Shown one piece after another: positions 32,833-44,467 of a stretch of 64,000 nucleotides of DNA (within the stretch, counting starts at the first letter, position 1; each line of letters begins with the position of its first letter). This DNA comes from Heloderma charlesbogerti. Taxonomy: Eukaryota > Chordata > Lepidosauria > Squamata > Helodermatidae. Below the pieces are notes generated by a model. The model searched no databases, was not told the DNA's origin, and was given only the letters and a program-made list of their open reading frames with translations. A program made the translations under genes and the position numbers. Location of the stretch: NCBI GenBank assembly GCA_026122225.1, contig JANEZZ010001570.1:2914001-2978000 (forward strand). The letters run 5' to 3'.

Positions 32833-33599
32833 TTGACACTTGTATTCTATTGCACTGTCAATCAAGCTAGAGTTATGGGGATGGTAAGGCTTAGAGAAAA
32901 GAGATACTGGGGTACCCAGGTTCTAATCCAATATCCTCCAGCCAGAGCAATAAGCACAGACTAGGGAGGTGAGGTTTTTTTGGGGGTGGGTGAAGAAAAG
33001 GTCAGGCTGTGGCATGGATTCTATCCCCCTCCTTCCGGGTGGAAGGGTCTTCATTGTCTGCTCTATTTTACCTTGTCATTGTCTGACTGTCACATTCAGT
33101 TTTTCTGGTTATAGCAAAAAAAAAAAGTGTTATAGTACAAGCTAAACTTTTCAACTCACAAAGGGTGAGACACACTATTGCCAGTTTTGTTCTGTATATT
33201 AAACTCAGCAACCCTGCTTTGTTTTATGGCTTTATTTCTTCTGTATTTATATATTTAAATTTCATTATTTTGTGATTCATGAGGGACTGAACAGAGAGGC
33301 TATATGAACCCAGATCAGAAATAAAACAAGACCACTTGCAAGTAGGAGTATTTTTATTCTGAGGATTCGATATTTTACTAGATGCAAATTCTTTCAGAGG
33401 GAATAAGACACTTTCCCCAATTCTAAACTAAGCCCTTTCTCCCTTCTGTCAGCCCCAAAGTGCTGAGCATTGCAGTGTTTGATTTCAGAATGTTAATGGT
33501 TTTATTTAGAGATTATATTAAGCTGAAAATCTAGACATAAACATAAGTATCTTTATCTGTTTATTTGTTCAAGCATTCCATGTAGGAATTATTGTAATC

Positions 33600-33812
33600 C
33601 AGTGGCGATTGGTGGCTCCTATTTCAGTGGGGCAGTGAATCTGCTCTAGGTTTCAATCAGAACCTGGCAGAACTCTAAAGGAGTTATCCAAGGTGCTGAA
33701 CACATTTTGGGGATAGGGGTCTGCTCTTTGGATAGCTCCTTTAGAGTTCTGACTGACTCTGACTGAAACCCAGGACTGGCCCCACTGAAATAGGAGCCAC
33801 CAGCCTTAACTG
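33600..33812. mobile_element. 213-bp hAT MITE
   Basis: A perfect 8-bp duplication TTGTAATC flanks the element (33592-33599 and 33813-33820). The ends are CAGTGGCGATTGG... and ...CCAGCCTTAACTG. Inside them GGTGGCTCCTATTTCAGTGG and its complement form long inverted arms. A second internal pair (GAACTCTAAAGGAG/CTCCTTTAGAGTTC) folds the centre. No coding capacity; it was mobilised in trans by a hAT transposase. Confidence 0.88.
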
Positions 33813-34769
33813 TTGTAATCTGTTCACATCACATTTTGATTTAGAACAATATTAATATATGTCTCCCACATTTGCCTCTTTCTCCTCACTACCACCAATA
33901 CCATCTTGGATCATTAGACTAGAAAAATAAGTGATTACAATTAAAGCAAATAGATGAGAAATGACTGCAAATGATGGAGCATGTAAGCTAAATCATATCC
34001 AACACCACTGAAACCAGTCCTAAGACTTTAGATCGCTCAGTGAGAATTGAATGAGAACCATTCTCCTGTAGGTGATATAATCCTGTGTCTGGACTGTATC
34101 ACTTCAAGTGGGTGGTTAACATGGTTGAAAGGTCTTCCATTCAAAACAAACAAACTTCCCTGTATGTAGAAAAGAGAGAAGGCTTATGCCCTAAGCTGCT
34201 TCCTGGTATGCTAGTTTTCTATGTTGAGGGATTTACATAGGAATCCTAACTTCACTGGATGGCTAGGACAGAGGTGCCTTTCCACCAGCAGGGACTCACT
34301 TCTGCCCCGGGGGCCACAGGTATGCCTGTAAAAGTGGTAAGCCCTGAAATAGGGCATTCCTGAAGAGAAGGAGGGGCAGGATGGTCCTTGGATCCACTGG
34401 TTCCAAGGCTCCTTTGTTCACAGTGGAGTAGAAATGTACGAGAAATTGGTTTCAGTTTGTTTTTGATCAGAATTTACCCAGTTCACACACCTTCTGGACT
34501 GAATACAGACTTGGACACAATCTACGGTCAAAGTCTGTACGTTTCTAAGCTTGCAATGGGATTCACAGACCCCCCAAAATGTGTTCAACACTGTGAAGGT
34601 TTGAAGTCTACAGAGGCAAGGGGGGGGAAATGCCCAGGTCTAAAGGCCTGGAGTTTTTTGTTGGGAGGGGATATCCCTGAGAAGAGCAGTTTCATTTCCC
34701 TGGCTAAGTTTCAGTTTCATTTCCCCAGTTAAGTTTCATTTCTTCAGGGTTAAAACTGTATTTTTGGTT
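33813..34769. other. no recognisable feature
   Basis: About 950 bp without a family I can name. Confidence 0.5.
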
Positions 34770-35052
34770 TAATGGGAAGAGGGTATATAAAGAGAGCAAG
34801 AGAGCCAGTAAGAGCAGAGTCAGGAGATCACAGTGTGAAGAGGGAGCAGGAAGAGGCAGCCTGGAGAAGTCTAAGTACAGCCAGGGTAAAGGAACTTGGG
34901 TTTTGCAACTTTTATTTTATTTTGATGTCTTTTGTATCACTCAGCTCTATTGTGTTCTGATTGCTTGCTTTAAATTTACCAGTAAACTGTTGTGGTTAAA
35001 CCTGAAGTGTCTGGTATGTCAATCACCCTATGTCTGTAGCCTAAACACCACT
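34770..35052 (+). promoter_or_regulatory. possible LTR-like promoter segment
   Basis: A TATA box (GGTATATAAAGAGAGC, about 34784) is followed by a purine-rich stretch, a T-rich stretch and TTTACCAGTAAACTGTTGTG (AGTAAA-type poly-A signal) within ~220 bp. This is the spacing expected of R and U5 in a retroviral LTR. I could not define TG...CA ends, and the foldback element at 35053 interrupts the right side. Weak call. Confidence 0.35.
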
Positions 35053-35996
35053 TAGGGATGGCGGAGAATTTCTCCCTGAAACTTTGGGGGGCCGAGCGCC
35101 AACGTGTTCGGCCCCCCGAACAAGTTTCGGGGAGAAATTCTCTGCACCCCGCCCCCCCCCGGGACGGGACTTACCTTTCCCGAATGTCCCTCGCGGCGGT
35201 GGGTCCGGTCGGCGGTTCGTCGGATCTTCGTCCGGGGTGGGAGCGGCAGCCGGTCTTTCGACCAGCTGCCGCCGCCGCCATTCCAATAAAAGAAAAAAAA
35301 ACACCCCCGTGATAGGCTACGTGACGATTAACGTAGCCTATCACAGCTAGATTTGCAAAGTCAGCCGTGATAGGCTATGTAAATCGTCACGTAGCCTATC
35401 ACGGGTGACTTTAAAAAAAAAAAGCGCATACGGATAATGGCGGCCCCCATAGGGAGCCGCCATTCCCGTTCCTTATTTGGTCGCTATGTAAAGATTACGT
35501 AGACTACGGCGAAAATAAGGGCAACGCTATTTGCGTTGCCCTTATTTTCACCGTAGTCTACGTAAAGATTTACGTAGACTACAGCGACCAAATAAGGAAC
35601 GCGAATGGCGGCTCCCTATGGGGGCCGCCATTTGCGTACGCGCTTTTTTTTTTTTTAAAGTCACCCGTGATAGGCTACATGACGATTTACGTAGCCTATC
35701 ACGGCTGACTTTGCAGATCTAGCCGTGATAGGCTACGTTAATCATCACGTAGCCTATCACGGGGGTGTTGTGTTTTTTTTTACTTTTAATTTCGCAGCCG
35801 GGCGAGGCGAGGCGCCCCCTCCCCGGCCTGAATTTCGGCAGGGCGAGGCAGGAAGCCTCCCCCCCCGGCCCGAATTTCGGCCGGGCGAGGTGGGAAGCCT
35901 CCCCCTCGGCCTGAACTTCGGGGGGAGAGCAGCGAAGCGCCTCCCCCCCACCGCGAAAAGCTGCGAGACCAGGTAAGTGACTTTCGTGCACCCCTA
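35053..35996 (+). mobile_element. FB foldback hAT-like element, ~940-bp class, copy 1
   Basis: Starts TAGGGATGGCGGAGAATTTC and ends GACTTTCGTGCACCCCTA. In order it has a terminal hairpin (35064-35142, arms GAGAATTTCTCC), a minus-strand splice-donor match ACTTACCT at 35169-35176, a GC-rich domain ending in CCAATAAAAG plus an A-run, the central palindrome, a T-run, and a GC-rich domain with about three tandem GGCCTGAATTTCGG units. The latter ends at AGGTAAGT (35971-35978). No transposase. Flanking octamers ACACCACT and CACATTAT do not match, so the target duplication has decayed or the flank was rearranged. It is near-identical in layout to 59506-60441. Confidence 0.85.
35303..35765. repeat. 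central ~460-bp palindrome with nested hairpins
   Basis: The two arms meet at about 35531 (GCAACGC/GCGTTGC around a TATTT core). Each arm carries two ~36-bp inner palindromes of the GTGATAGGCTACGT class (35309-35344 and 35367-35402; 35666-35701 and 35724-35759), an AATGGCGGCCCCCATAGGGA block that pairs with GCCGCCATT, and a TAGTCTACGTAAA palindrome. The left arm has lost part of the last module. Hairpins therefore sit inside a larger hairpin. Confidence 0.9.
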
Positions 35997-36249
35997 CACA
36001 TTATTGGGATGGGGAAGTCTAAAAGAAGGAAGGTGGGATTCTTAAAGAAGCAAGAGATCTTTAAGAAGTTGCTCAGGGGGTCCAGGTCATAAGGGAAACC
36101 CCAACAAACAGCATGTGTAGATTTGAAAAATTTGCATGAAAAAAGCATACTTTTGAGCGGGGGAAAGCATGCTTCCTTCTTAACTAACTCCCAATGTGCA
36201 CAAGTTATCATACAAAAACACCATTCTTAAGAGAGATTATTTTAAGATG

Positions 36250-37492
36250 ATGGTTATGCTCAAAATCCTAGGCTTCAGCAGTACGTGAACTGAACTACCA
36301 GAAGTACAAGCTGGGTTCCGAAAAGGCAGAGGAACTAGAGATCAAATCGCCAACATTCGCTGCATCATGGAGAAAGCAAAAGAATTCCAGAAAAACATCT
36401 ATTTCTGCTTCATTGTCTACGCTAAAGCCTTTGATTGTGTGGATCACAACAAACTCTGGCAAATTCTGAAAGAGATGGGAGTACCAGACCACCTTACTTG
36501 ATTCCTGAGAAACCTGTATGAGGGTCAAGAAGCAACAGTAAGAACCAGACATGGAACAACCGATTGGTTCCAAATTGGGAAAGGTGTACGACAAGGCTGC
36601 ATATTGTCGCCCTGCTTATTTAACTTAAATGCAGAGTACATCATGAGAAACGCTAGGTTGGATGAATCACAGGTCGGAATTAAGATTGCCGGGAGAATTA
36701 TCAACAACCTCCGATATGCAGACAATACCCCCCTAATAGCAGAAAGCGAAGAGGATCTTAAGAGCCTCTTGTTGAGGTTGAAAGTGGAGAGTGCAAAAGC
36801 TGGTTTGAAACTCAACATTAAAAAAACGAAGATCATGGCATCTGGCCCCATCACTTCCTGGCATATCGAAGGGGAAGAAATGGAAGCAGTGTCAGATTTT
36901 ATTTTCTTGGGCTCCAAGATCACCACAGACGGTGACTGTAGCCATGAAATTAAAAGACGCTTGCTCCTTGAGAGGAAAGCTATGGACAGCAGACCTAGAC
37001 AGCATAGTAAGAAGCAGAGACATCACCCTGCCAACAAAGGTCCGCATAATCAAAGCTATGGTTTTCACAGTAGTAACGTATGGCTGTGAGAGCTGGACTA
37101 TAAGGAAGGCTGAGTGCCGAAGAATTGATGCTTTCAAACTGTGGTGCTGGAGAAGACTCTTACGAGTCCCCTGGACTGCAAGGAGGTCAAATCAGTCAGT
37201 CCTAAAGAAAATCAACCCTGAGTGCTCATTGGAAGGACAGATACTGAAGCTGAAGCTCAAATATTTTGGCCACCTAATGCAAAGAGAAAAGTCACTGGAA
37301 AAGACCCTGATGCTGGGAAGGATTGAAGGCAAAAGGAGAAGGGGACGGCAGAGGATGAGATGACTATTTAGCATCACTGATGCAATGAATATGAACTTGA
37401 GCACACTCCGGGAGAGAGCGGAGGACAGGAAGGCCTGGAGTGCTATGGTCCATGGGGTCAGGAAGAGTCGGACATGACTTAACGACTGAACA
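36250..37492 (+). mobile_element. BovB (RTE) LINE, 5'-truncated copy 2
   Basis: Starts around ATGGTTATGCTCAAAATCCT, upstream of the RT palm, and ends CATGACTTAACGACTGAACA. Like copy 1 it lacks the endonuclease half. It lies about 250 bp downstream of FB copy 1. Confidence 0.9.
36290..37470 (+). pseudogene. BovB reverse transcriptase remnant, copy 2
   Basis: Shows ELPEVQAGF-like start, YFCFIVYAKAFDCVDHNKLW (motif A, D changed to V before YAKAFD), TDWFQIGKGVRQGCILSPCL, RYADNTPLIAES (YADD now YADN), AGLKLNIKKTKIMASGPITS, DFIFLGSKITTDGDCSHEIK, YGCESWTIRKAECRRIDAFK and LKYFGHLMQREKSLEKTLML. A stop (LT*FLRN near 36500) and a frameshift near 36925 break it. It is less decayed than copy 1. Confidence 0.88.
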
Positions 37493-38785
37493 ACATAATG
37501 TTCACAATATTATTCTTCATTCTTCAGAGAATACAGGTCTATGTTTGTCTTTCCTTAATGGCTTTCAGTGTCAAAGAGTGAGGCTATTTGTGGCCCTGGC
37601 CAGACCAAAGCCAATGGCTAGTGGTGAGCCTCTTCTAGATATAGGCCAAGATTATTATTTTTCTGAATCAATGCCAAAAGTAGAAACTCACTGAGGAGCT
37701 AGCATGCTCATAGCCTTCCAGGCAGTGCTCAAATCCAGAAAGCAGACAGTCCACAGTAAATGAAGAGGGGAATAATCTGGTGGTGGAGCAGAAAAGGTTC
37801 CACACCAACAGAGTTCAGAGGTATCTAGGCAGGAGTTGGCAACCAGGAAAAAGAGACAAAGCAGGTGGTAGCAAGATGATGTTACAGTGATTCAAGAAAG
37901 CTGGAGGTTAGGGCAGGGGACACAACCAGGAAGAAAAGTGGTGGAGATGGAGTATGGTATTGTAGGAACAACTTGATGAGGGCTTGTCGTACAGATAGCA
38001 GGTACTTGTAATGCCACCACATTTATATAAGAGAGAACCAGTAAGATGGTTCCTTTTGGCAGCCCAATTATTATTCAATATTTCCTGAGGTGTGAAATGA
38101 GAAAGAAGATATAGACATGAAGCAGCTTTTAAGCTGTGCCTTAAGGTTGCCCATGAAATAAACCACATCCTTAAGCTAGGACAGATCCTGTTCTTTGTAA
38201 CTTACATTTTATTTTCCAGACCTTTACAATATCGTATCTTCACAGCATAACAATCCCTGACATTCAAGACACACTATCAAACTTTTTTTTTAAAGCTCAC
38301 TCTTATTGTTTCTTTTTTCAATCTCCAGTTACTCCTTTAATTTTTTAACAATTCCTTTGAGATTTACAAAGGTCTCCAAAGCATTATGTTTTCTTGGCAG
38401 GGAATCTCTCCCAAACTCCCACAGCTCCAATTTTAAAATAACACTGATACTTTTCCTGCTGTTAAAATATTCTTCTTGGGTTTCTTGATTTTTCACAGTC
38501 AAGACTGACATTTATGGGGCCTGGTTATAAATAACATCATTTTGTTAATATTCAACCAGACAAGCTGAAGAACTTGGATTGAATGTGTTTCAAGATTCCA
38601 AGATTTTCACTGATGTTGGTTGGCTCCAATTTAGGCACAGGTTTGTTTTTTTGTTTAAAAAAAAATGTCATATGTTCCCTGAGGTGAATTTCCATGTTAT
38701 TAAAATAATTTGTCTAGAATGTTCTTCAGTATGATGCCCCCTGGTTGCTCTAACAGGTGCTGTTATTGACATTATATAACTTAGG
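37493..38785. other. no recognisable feature
   Basis: About 1.3 kb, A/T-leaning, with no repeat family or exon recognised. Confidence 0.5.
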
Positions 38786-38862
38786 CTGCAATCCTGCACA
38801 CACTTAACTGGGAGTAAATCCCACTGAACTCAGTGGGGTCTTGCTTCTTAGTAGGGAGAGGG
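38786..38862. repeat. dispersed palindromic repeat
   Basis: GGCTGCAATCCTGCACACAC, GGGAGTAAATCCCACTGAAC and TCAGTGGGGTCTTGCTTCTT form an imperfect palindrome of a type dispersed through reptile genomes. Related partial copies occur at about 50228-50275 and 54733-54830. I cannot give the family name. Confidence 0.5.
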
Positions 38863-40502
38863 GATACATTCGTTTGGTTCATACTTTAATGAATTTTGCA
38901 CCTTTGCACCAATATACGAATGGAGTTCTTCTTTGAAATTTGCACTTCTCCAAATTTTGTGATGGAATTCTCAAATCAAAGAATGCACACAAAAATGTGT
39001 ATATTAGGGGGAAATGCACAGAAATATGTGCTCATTGGTGAAATTAACATTCAATAATAGATTAGGAAAATTGCATAGAAAAATGCATGTATTCCAGAGC
39101 AGGCAATACTAGATATTGAATTACAGCCTACCTTCTTCTCCACTTGAGTGTACTGAAGAGTGACAAACATCTCAAGAGCCATGAACAAATCTACAATGGT
39201 TATCCATTACTTAGCATTCCTTTTTCTTCCCTACATATGCTCAGTATTGCTGCATTAGAATGTAGAAGGAAGCTTTTCAAATGTCCTCCCACATTATAAC
39301 TATAATTTAAGAAAAGGTAGCACCCCACTAGTAGCAATCAGTTTTGTTCTGGTACACAATCAAACAAAGTATTAGCGGATAGGGATTGGGTCCAACCTTG
39401 TTTCCCCACCTCTGTGAGTGGAAAGTGCTTCCACATGGGGTTGGAAGAAAGAACATTTCATTCCAGCAGTAGGCACTTGGATCTCAGAGGTTTGCCACTT
39501 TGGAGGCCTCCAACCTTCGCTGGATGGAGCTGCCATTGGATGGGGAAGCTGAACCCACTCACTCCCCCCACAGTTGCATGAACAGAGTATGGTCTGTGTC
39601 ACTTTGGACCCTAATCACTGACCTCAATGGTAAGCAAGAGTACTACTACTTGCAGAGATCCTATTTGTATACAGAGATCCTACTTGTTTGAGGATGTATT
39701 GGAATATCTTGCAGTCTGAATTTCGTGCGTGTGTGTGTGTGTGTGTGTGTGTTGCCTTATAGAGTAAAATATGATGGCATTACTCAAAGGCCAGACTATC
39801 CTGGGGCCTCTAAATTAATCTGCAGTGGCCTTAACCTGCAGTGAAATCTAGATTAATCTATCCAATATTAAATACTAGCCAAAGGGCAAGCATAAAATCG
39901 CATTTGGATTTATAGGAGTCATTGACAAAAAGATTTTTTTTTTAATAAGACGAATTAAGGAAAGTTGATTTATGTCTTGCAAAAATATTCTCTTCCAAAA
40001 TGCTTCCCTGGAGCAGTAGTCCTTTAAACCAGTGCAACCCAAATTGACCTCAAGTTGTAATAATCTGTATTTAGAAGGCAACGAAGAATTCTATTTCATC
40101 AAAGGAGCAGCATTCACTATGAAAACCTGAGCTATAAATCCAATCAAGAAGAGTATAGTGTAGGTAATAATACTGTAACGAAAAAGAAAAAAAGTGTTCC
40201 CTAGATGGAACAGAACCTAGTGAGATTTTCATTCTGGCTGTGGATCGCTCTTCATTTTGGTTCTAGTTCTGTCTTGCGTCCATGTCAATATTTAGCAGTT
40301 CACAGGTTATAAAACTGGCATGTGCCAAAGAAATAACAAAGGCATCAGACATGTGAGACTTGGAACCTACAGTTCACTGGTCTGAAATGTTCAGTACTTT
40401 CTGAAAGTAATAGCAAGGCCAACATGCTATGGCAGTATGCAGTCCTGGCAATAGTGGAGGAGATAATAGAAGTGGCAGAAAAGGGAGAAGAAACAAAATG
40501 GG
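38863..40502. other. no recognisable gene; one TG microsatellite
   Basis: About 1.6 kb. A (TG)n run lies at 39727-39752. Otherwise no family or exon is recognised. Confidence 0.5.
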
Positions 40503-40668
40503 GAGGGGCCACAGTTCAGTAGCCGAGCACATGCTTTGCATGGTAAAAGCTGTCTGGTTCAATCCCTGGTACCTCAGGTAGAGTTGGGAAAGACACTGTA
40601 TTGTCAGTGTAGATAATATTCACCCAAATGGACCAACAGTCTGACTCAGTGATCCTAAAAGAATGACT
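40503..40668 (+). mobile_element. tRNA-derived SINE, plus strand
   Basis: The head has an A-box-like CAGTAGCCGAGCACATGCTT and a B-box GGTTCAATCCC (40557-40567) at tRNA spacing. The body (GACACTGTATTGTCAGTGTA, TGGACCAACAGTCTGACTCA) is of the kind seen in common reptile tRNA-derived SINEs. Moderately diverged, non-coding. Confidence 0.75.
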
Positions 40669-40761
40669 TGTGGATGCAGATACCCAAAGTAGCTTTAATG
40701 AGCTCCTGGACAATTGTGCCTCGACCTTCAAGGAATTTGTGCTACACATTTTTCCTATACA

Positions 40762-40990
40762 GATATTTATTTTATTTTAAACACTTCTAGATCACCTTTC
40801 ATCCTAATGGATTCCAGGGTGATGTGTAAGTATAAGTGTACAATATAATAAAAACAGCATATCATCATCCTTCATAAAACATAAACAGGAGAGACCACAA
40901 AATCATAACACTGCAGACAGAGGCAATAAAATCAATTTAAAATGTATGGGTAAACAGAGTTGGGGTGCCACCACAGAAAATGACCTCTCC
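40762..40990 (-). repeat. probable L2-like 3' UTR fragment
   Basis: TATTTATTTTATTTTAAACA, then TAGATCACCTTTCATCCTAA and an A-rich stretch up to GGGGTGCCACCACAGAAAA resemble the layout of the L2 3' region at 2093-2440 (which also ends in GGGGTGCCACAGCAGAAAAA). Diverged. Confidence 0.5.
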
Positions 40991-41640
40991 TTTGTATAGA
41001 TGTGATGTATTTCACCAGCTGATGGTACTCAGTGATGGTGAATAATGAATATATTCTCTAAGTGTGATATCCCATGTTGGACAAGCAGACCTCTGCTCAT
41101 GCAATGGAATTCCCCTCCCTCTCTCTCCTCTGTACCCCCAGTGCTTCCCAAATGTGCTCCAGCAGGTCCCCCAACTCTCCAGAGCAGAATTTTAGGGCAT
41201 GTGAGGTACTGCAGGCAGGAGGGGAAATCTGTTCTGGCAGTGGTGGAAGGCCTTTAACCGCCTTAGGGAAGTTCTTTGTAACTTGACCTTAAACCTTCAT
41301 ATTCAAAGTTGTGGGCTAAGGTGCTATGTTTTCTCTTTGCTGATATACAGAGTGGAGGTCTGGACACTCACAGAAGCTGCTTGCAAATGCCTGGAAGCAT
41401 TCGAGCAATGGTGCTACCATCACATGCTTATAGTATTTTGATAGTGTTTTTTTAAAAAACAAAACAAAGCAACAACATAAACACACAATAGACCTACAGT
41501 AAAATATCTCTTATAAAGTATCTACCCTTGGCTCCACCTACACAACAAATGCTCATTATTATTCTCTAATTCTTATCTTGGTTGTATATCATACATTGAG
41601 TTCACAGACATTATATTATTTCTCTCCTAATTTTAACAAC
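40991..41640. other. no recognisable feature
   Basis: About 650 bp. No repeat or exon recognised. Confidence 0.5.
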
Positions 41641-44467
41641 AACAAAAGAGAGTTAACCATCTCAAAGTTCAGAATCCAGATACATAGATATCATTTTTCT
41701 CTATTTCTTGTACAAATTCTTTAAAAGGTTTCCAGTCTAACATAAATTTAGTTGTGGATTCTTCTTTAATTATAGTAGTCAGTTTTGCCATCTCCGCCAG
41801 CTCCATCATTTTCATGATCCACTCATTCGCAGTTGGTATTATTTCATTCTTCCACTTTTGTGCATACAATTTACCTTGCAGCTGTTGTCATGTAGAGAAA
41901 GAGGGTTCCCCCCTTCTCTTTTACATGTTTATCTGTTAGTCCCAATAAAAAAGTTTCTGGCTTTAGTTCTATAGTAGTCTTTAATATTCTTTGCACTAAA
42001 GACTGTATTCGTTTCCAAAATGCTTTAGCTTTTTTACAAGTCCACCATAAATGATAAAACTTTCCCTCTTGATCTTCACATTTCCAACATCTTCCAGAAA
42101 CACCTTTATACATTTTAGACAATTTAAACGGTGACATATACCATCTATACATCATCTTATAAAAATTATTCTTTAAGACTTGTACATAAAGTAAATTTTA
42201 AATCTTTTCGCCACGTACTTTCCCACTCTTCCATTAATATATTATGACCAACATTTTGTGCCCATTTTATCATACAATCTTTTACTTGTTCATCTTCTGT
42301 CTCATACCTTAACAGTAATTTATACAGTTTAGCAATAACATGTTTGTCATTTTTACACAGTGTTATTTCAAACTCAGATTCTGTTTGTTCAAATCCACCA
42401 TTTTTCTCATCTATTTTAAACCTTTCTTTAATTTGCAAATATGAAAACCACTGACATACATAACCTTCTTCCAGTAATCTTTCCCTTGATTTTAACTTAT
42501 ATTCCCCTTGTGACAGTTCCAATAAATCATTATATCTTATCCATTTATGCATACTATCAAATTCTCTTCTATGCATTGCTTCTTGTGAGGATATCCAACG
42601 TGGTATTTTTTGATAGAACCTTAATTTATATTTATTCCAAATTCTTAATACAGCCCTTCTTATATAGTGATTATTAAAATCTACACTTTCGTTTTATCAT
42701 ACCACAAATAACCATGCCACCCGTATCTCAATTCATGTCCTACTAATTCTAGAAGTCTTCCATTTTTCAACGTCACCCATTCCTTCATCCACATTGAGCA
42801 GCAGGACGAAAAATAGGTTTTAAAATCTGGTAATCCCAAACCACCTCTTTCCTTTGCGTCTTGTAAAATTTTTATTATAACTCTTGAGTTTTTTGCTTCC
42901 CATATAAACTTCATTACATCTCACTGCCGCTGCTTGAAAGGTAAATCCGATGTAATAATGGGTATCATTTGAAACAAAAATAACGTTCTAGGTAATTCAT
43001 TCACTTTGATCATTGCAATTCTTCCCCAAAGTGATAGTTGTATTTTTTCCCATTTTAAAAGGTCTTGTTTAATTGCATTCCACACTTTAACATAGTTATT
43101 TTGAAAAAGCATACAATTCTTATTTGTCAAGAGGACACCCAAATATTTTCTTTCTTTTCGATTTGGAAGCCAGTCTTATCCATCAACTTTATTTCCCCTG
43201 AACATTCATATTCTCAGTTAAAATTTTTGTTTTCTGTTTATTAACTTTGAACCCTGCCACTACTCCAAATTCTTTTAGTTTTTTCATTAAAATTTCCATT
43301 CCCCTTAAGGGTTCTTCCAGCATAAATACCAAGTCATCTGCAAAAGCCCTCAGCTTATATTTCTCCTTTTTAATCTTTACTCCTGTAATTCGATCATCTT
43401 GTCTTATATCTCTGTTCAATAATTCTAAAACCAATATAAACAGTCACGGTGTCAATGGGCAACCTTGTCTTCTTCCTCTTTGTATCACACAAGGTTTAGT
43501 CAAATCCCCATTTATAATTATTTGAGCCTTTTGATTGGTATATACCAATTTCACCGATTTTATAAAATTTTCTCCAAAATCCAATTCTTCTAAAGTCTTA
43601 ATTAAAAATTTCCAGTTCAGATTGTCAAATGCTTTCTCTGCATCTAAAAAGGTCAGAGCTGCTTGCTTTTCTGGATGCTTTTCCAAATATTCCACCACAT
43701 TCAAGACCGTTCTTACATTGTCTTTCGTCTGTCTCCTTGGTAAGAATCCACTTTGATCCTCGTGTACAAGCTCCTGCAATATTTTCTTGAACCTTTCTGC
43801 CAAAAATGTTGCAAATATCTTATAGTCATTGTTTAATAATGAGATTTTTGTCGAGATTAAATCCTGTCCTTCTTTAGGTATTAATGTTATATATGCTGTT
43901 TTCCATGTTTCTGGTATCTCCCCCTTTTATAAGATACTGTTCATCATATTTTTCAGTGGTTGTAAAATTTCTTCTTCACATTTCTTATAATATAATCCTG
44001 ATATTCCATCTGGTCTCTGAGTTTTTCTCAATTTAATTTTTTTTATTGCTTCCACTATTTCATTTACTGTTATTGGGCCATTCATCTTTTTTTTGTTGTT
44101 GTTCCTTAGTAAATTTCGGTAAGTTTTGCTTATGAATATATTTATCCATTAATTCTGGGGGATAGCCTGTCCTTTATACAAATTTGAATAGTATTGATAA
44201 AAGATTTTCTGAATTGCCCCATTATCAGTTAATTCTAATCCACTTTCACTTATTTTCACAATGTTTTTTTTTTTCTTTTTCCTTTCTAAGTTTATAGACC
44301 AACCATCTTCCTGGTTTATTCGCAAATTCAAAATTTCTTTGTTTTACAAAGTTTAATTTTTTTTTGCATATCCTGAACTGTTAACATCGACAGTTGTTGT
44401 TGGAGTAATTTAATCTGTCGGAGGACACTTGCCTTTCCCGGTTTTTTCTTTAATAGTTCTTCTTTTA
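41641..44467 (-). mobile_element. L1 LINE remnant
   Basis: About 2.8 kb of minus-strand L1 ORF2, from the region before the RT fingers to the C-terminus, with a very short 3' end near 41641 (an AACAACAACAAAA stretch). The 5' side stops where FB half-element 44468-44888 begins, so the upstream part of L1 is absent. Confidence 0.88.
41669..44331 (-). pseudogene. L1 ORF2 (RT and C-terminal domains), multiply broken
   Basis: Pieces in order are SGLELTDNGAIQKIFYQYYS (44331-44149) and HEDQSGFLPRRQTKDNVRTV, TFLDAEKAFDNLNWKFLIKT (motif A), NGDLTKPCVIQRGRRQGCPL (motif B; 43803-43444). Next come LRAFADDLVFMLEEP (FADD catalytic pair) and FKVNKQKTKILT (43434-43189), then KWEKIQLSLWGRIAMIKVNE (43142-42921). 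FIWEAKNSRVIIKILQDAKERGGLGLPDF-type sequence follows (42914-42681), and the C-terminal GRCWKCEDQEGKFYHLWWTC motif with KPETFLLGL (42155-41871). At least seven frame breaks. The order and C-terminal CxxC...WxxC pattern are typical of vertebrate L1. Confidence 0.85.

Larger units (their letters stand above)
31187..33599. other. mostly unrecognised sequence
   Basis: About 2.4 kb. Contains the GATG/GACA simple repeat (31300-31376) and a BovB 3' fragment (32766-32832). No exon recognised. The 104-codon frame at 31781-32095 is Phe/Leu-rich and resembles no known family. Confidence 0.5.

Noticed and set aside
35725..35991. Open frames with PPRPEFR-type repeats as a protein gene
   Set aside because: They follow from tandem GGCCTGAATTTCGG units in an FB element and appear on both strands. 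No start context or conserved domain.
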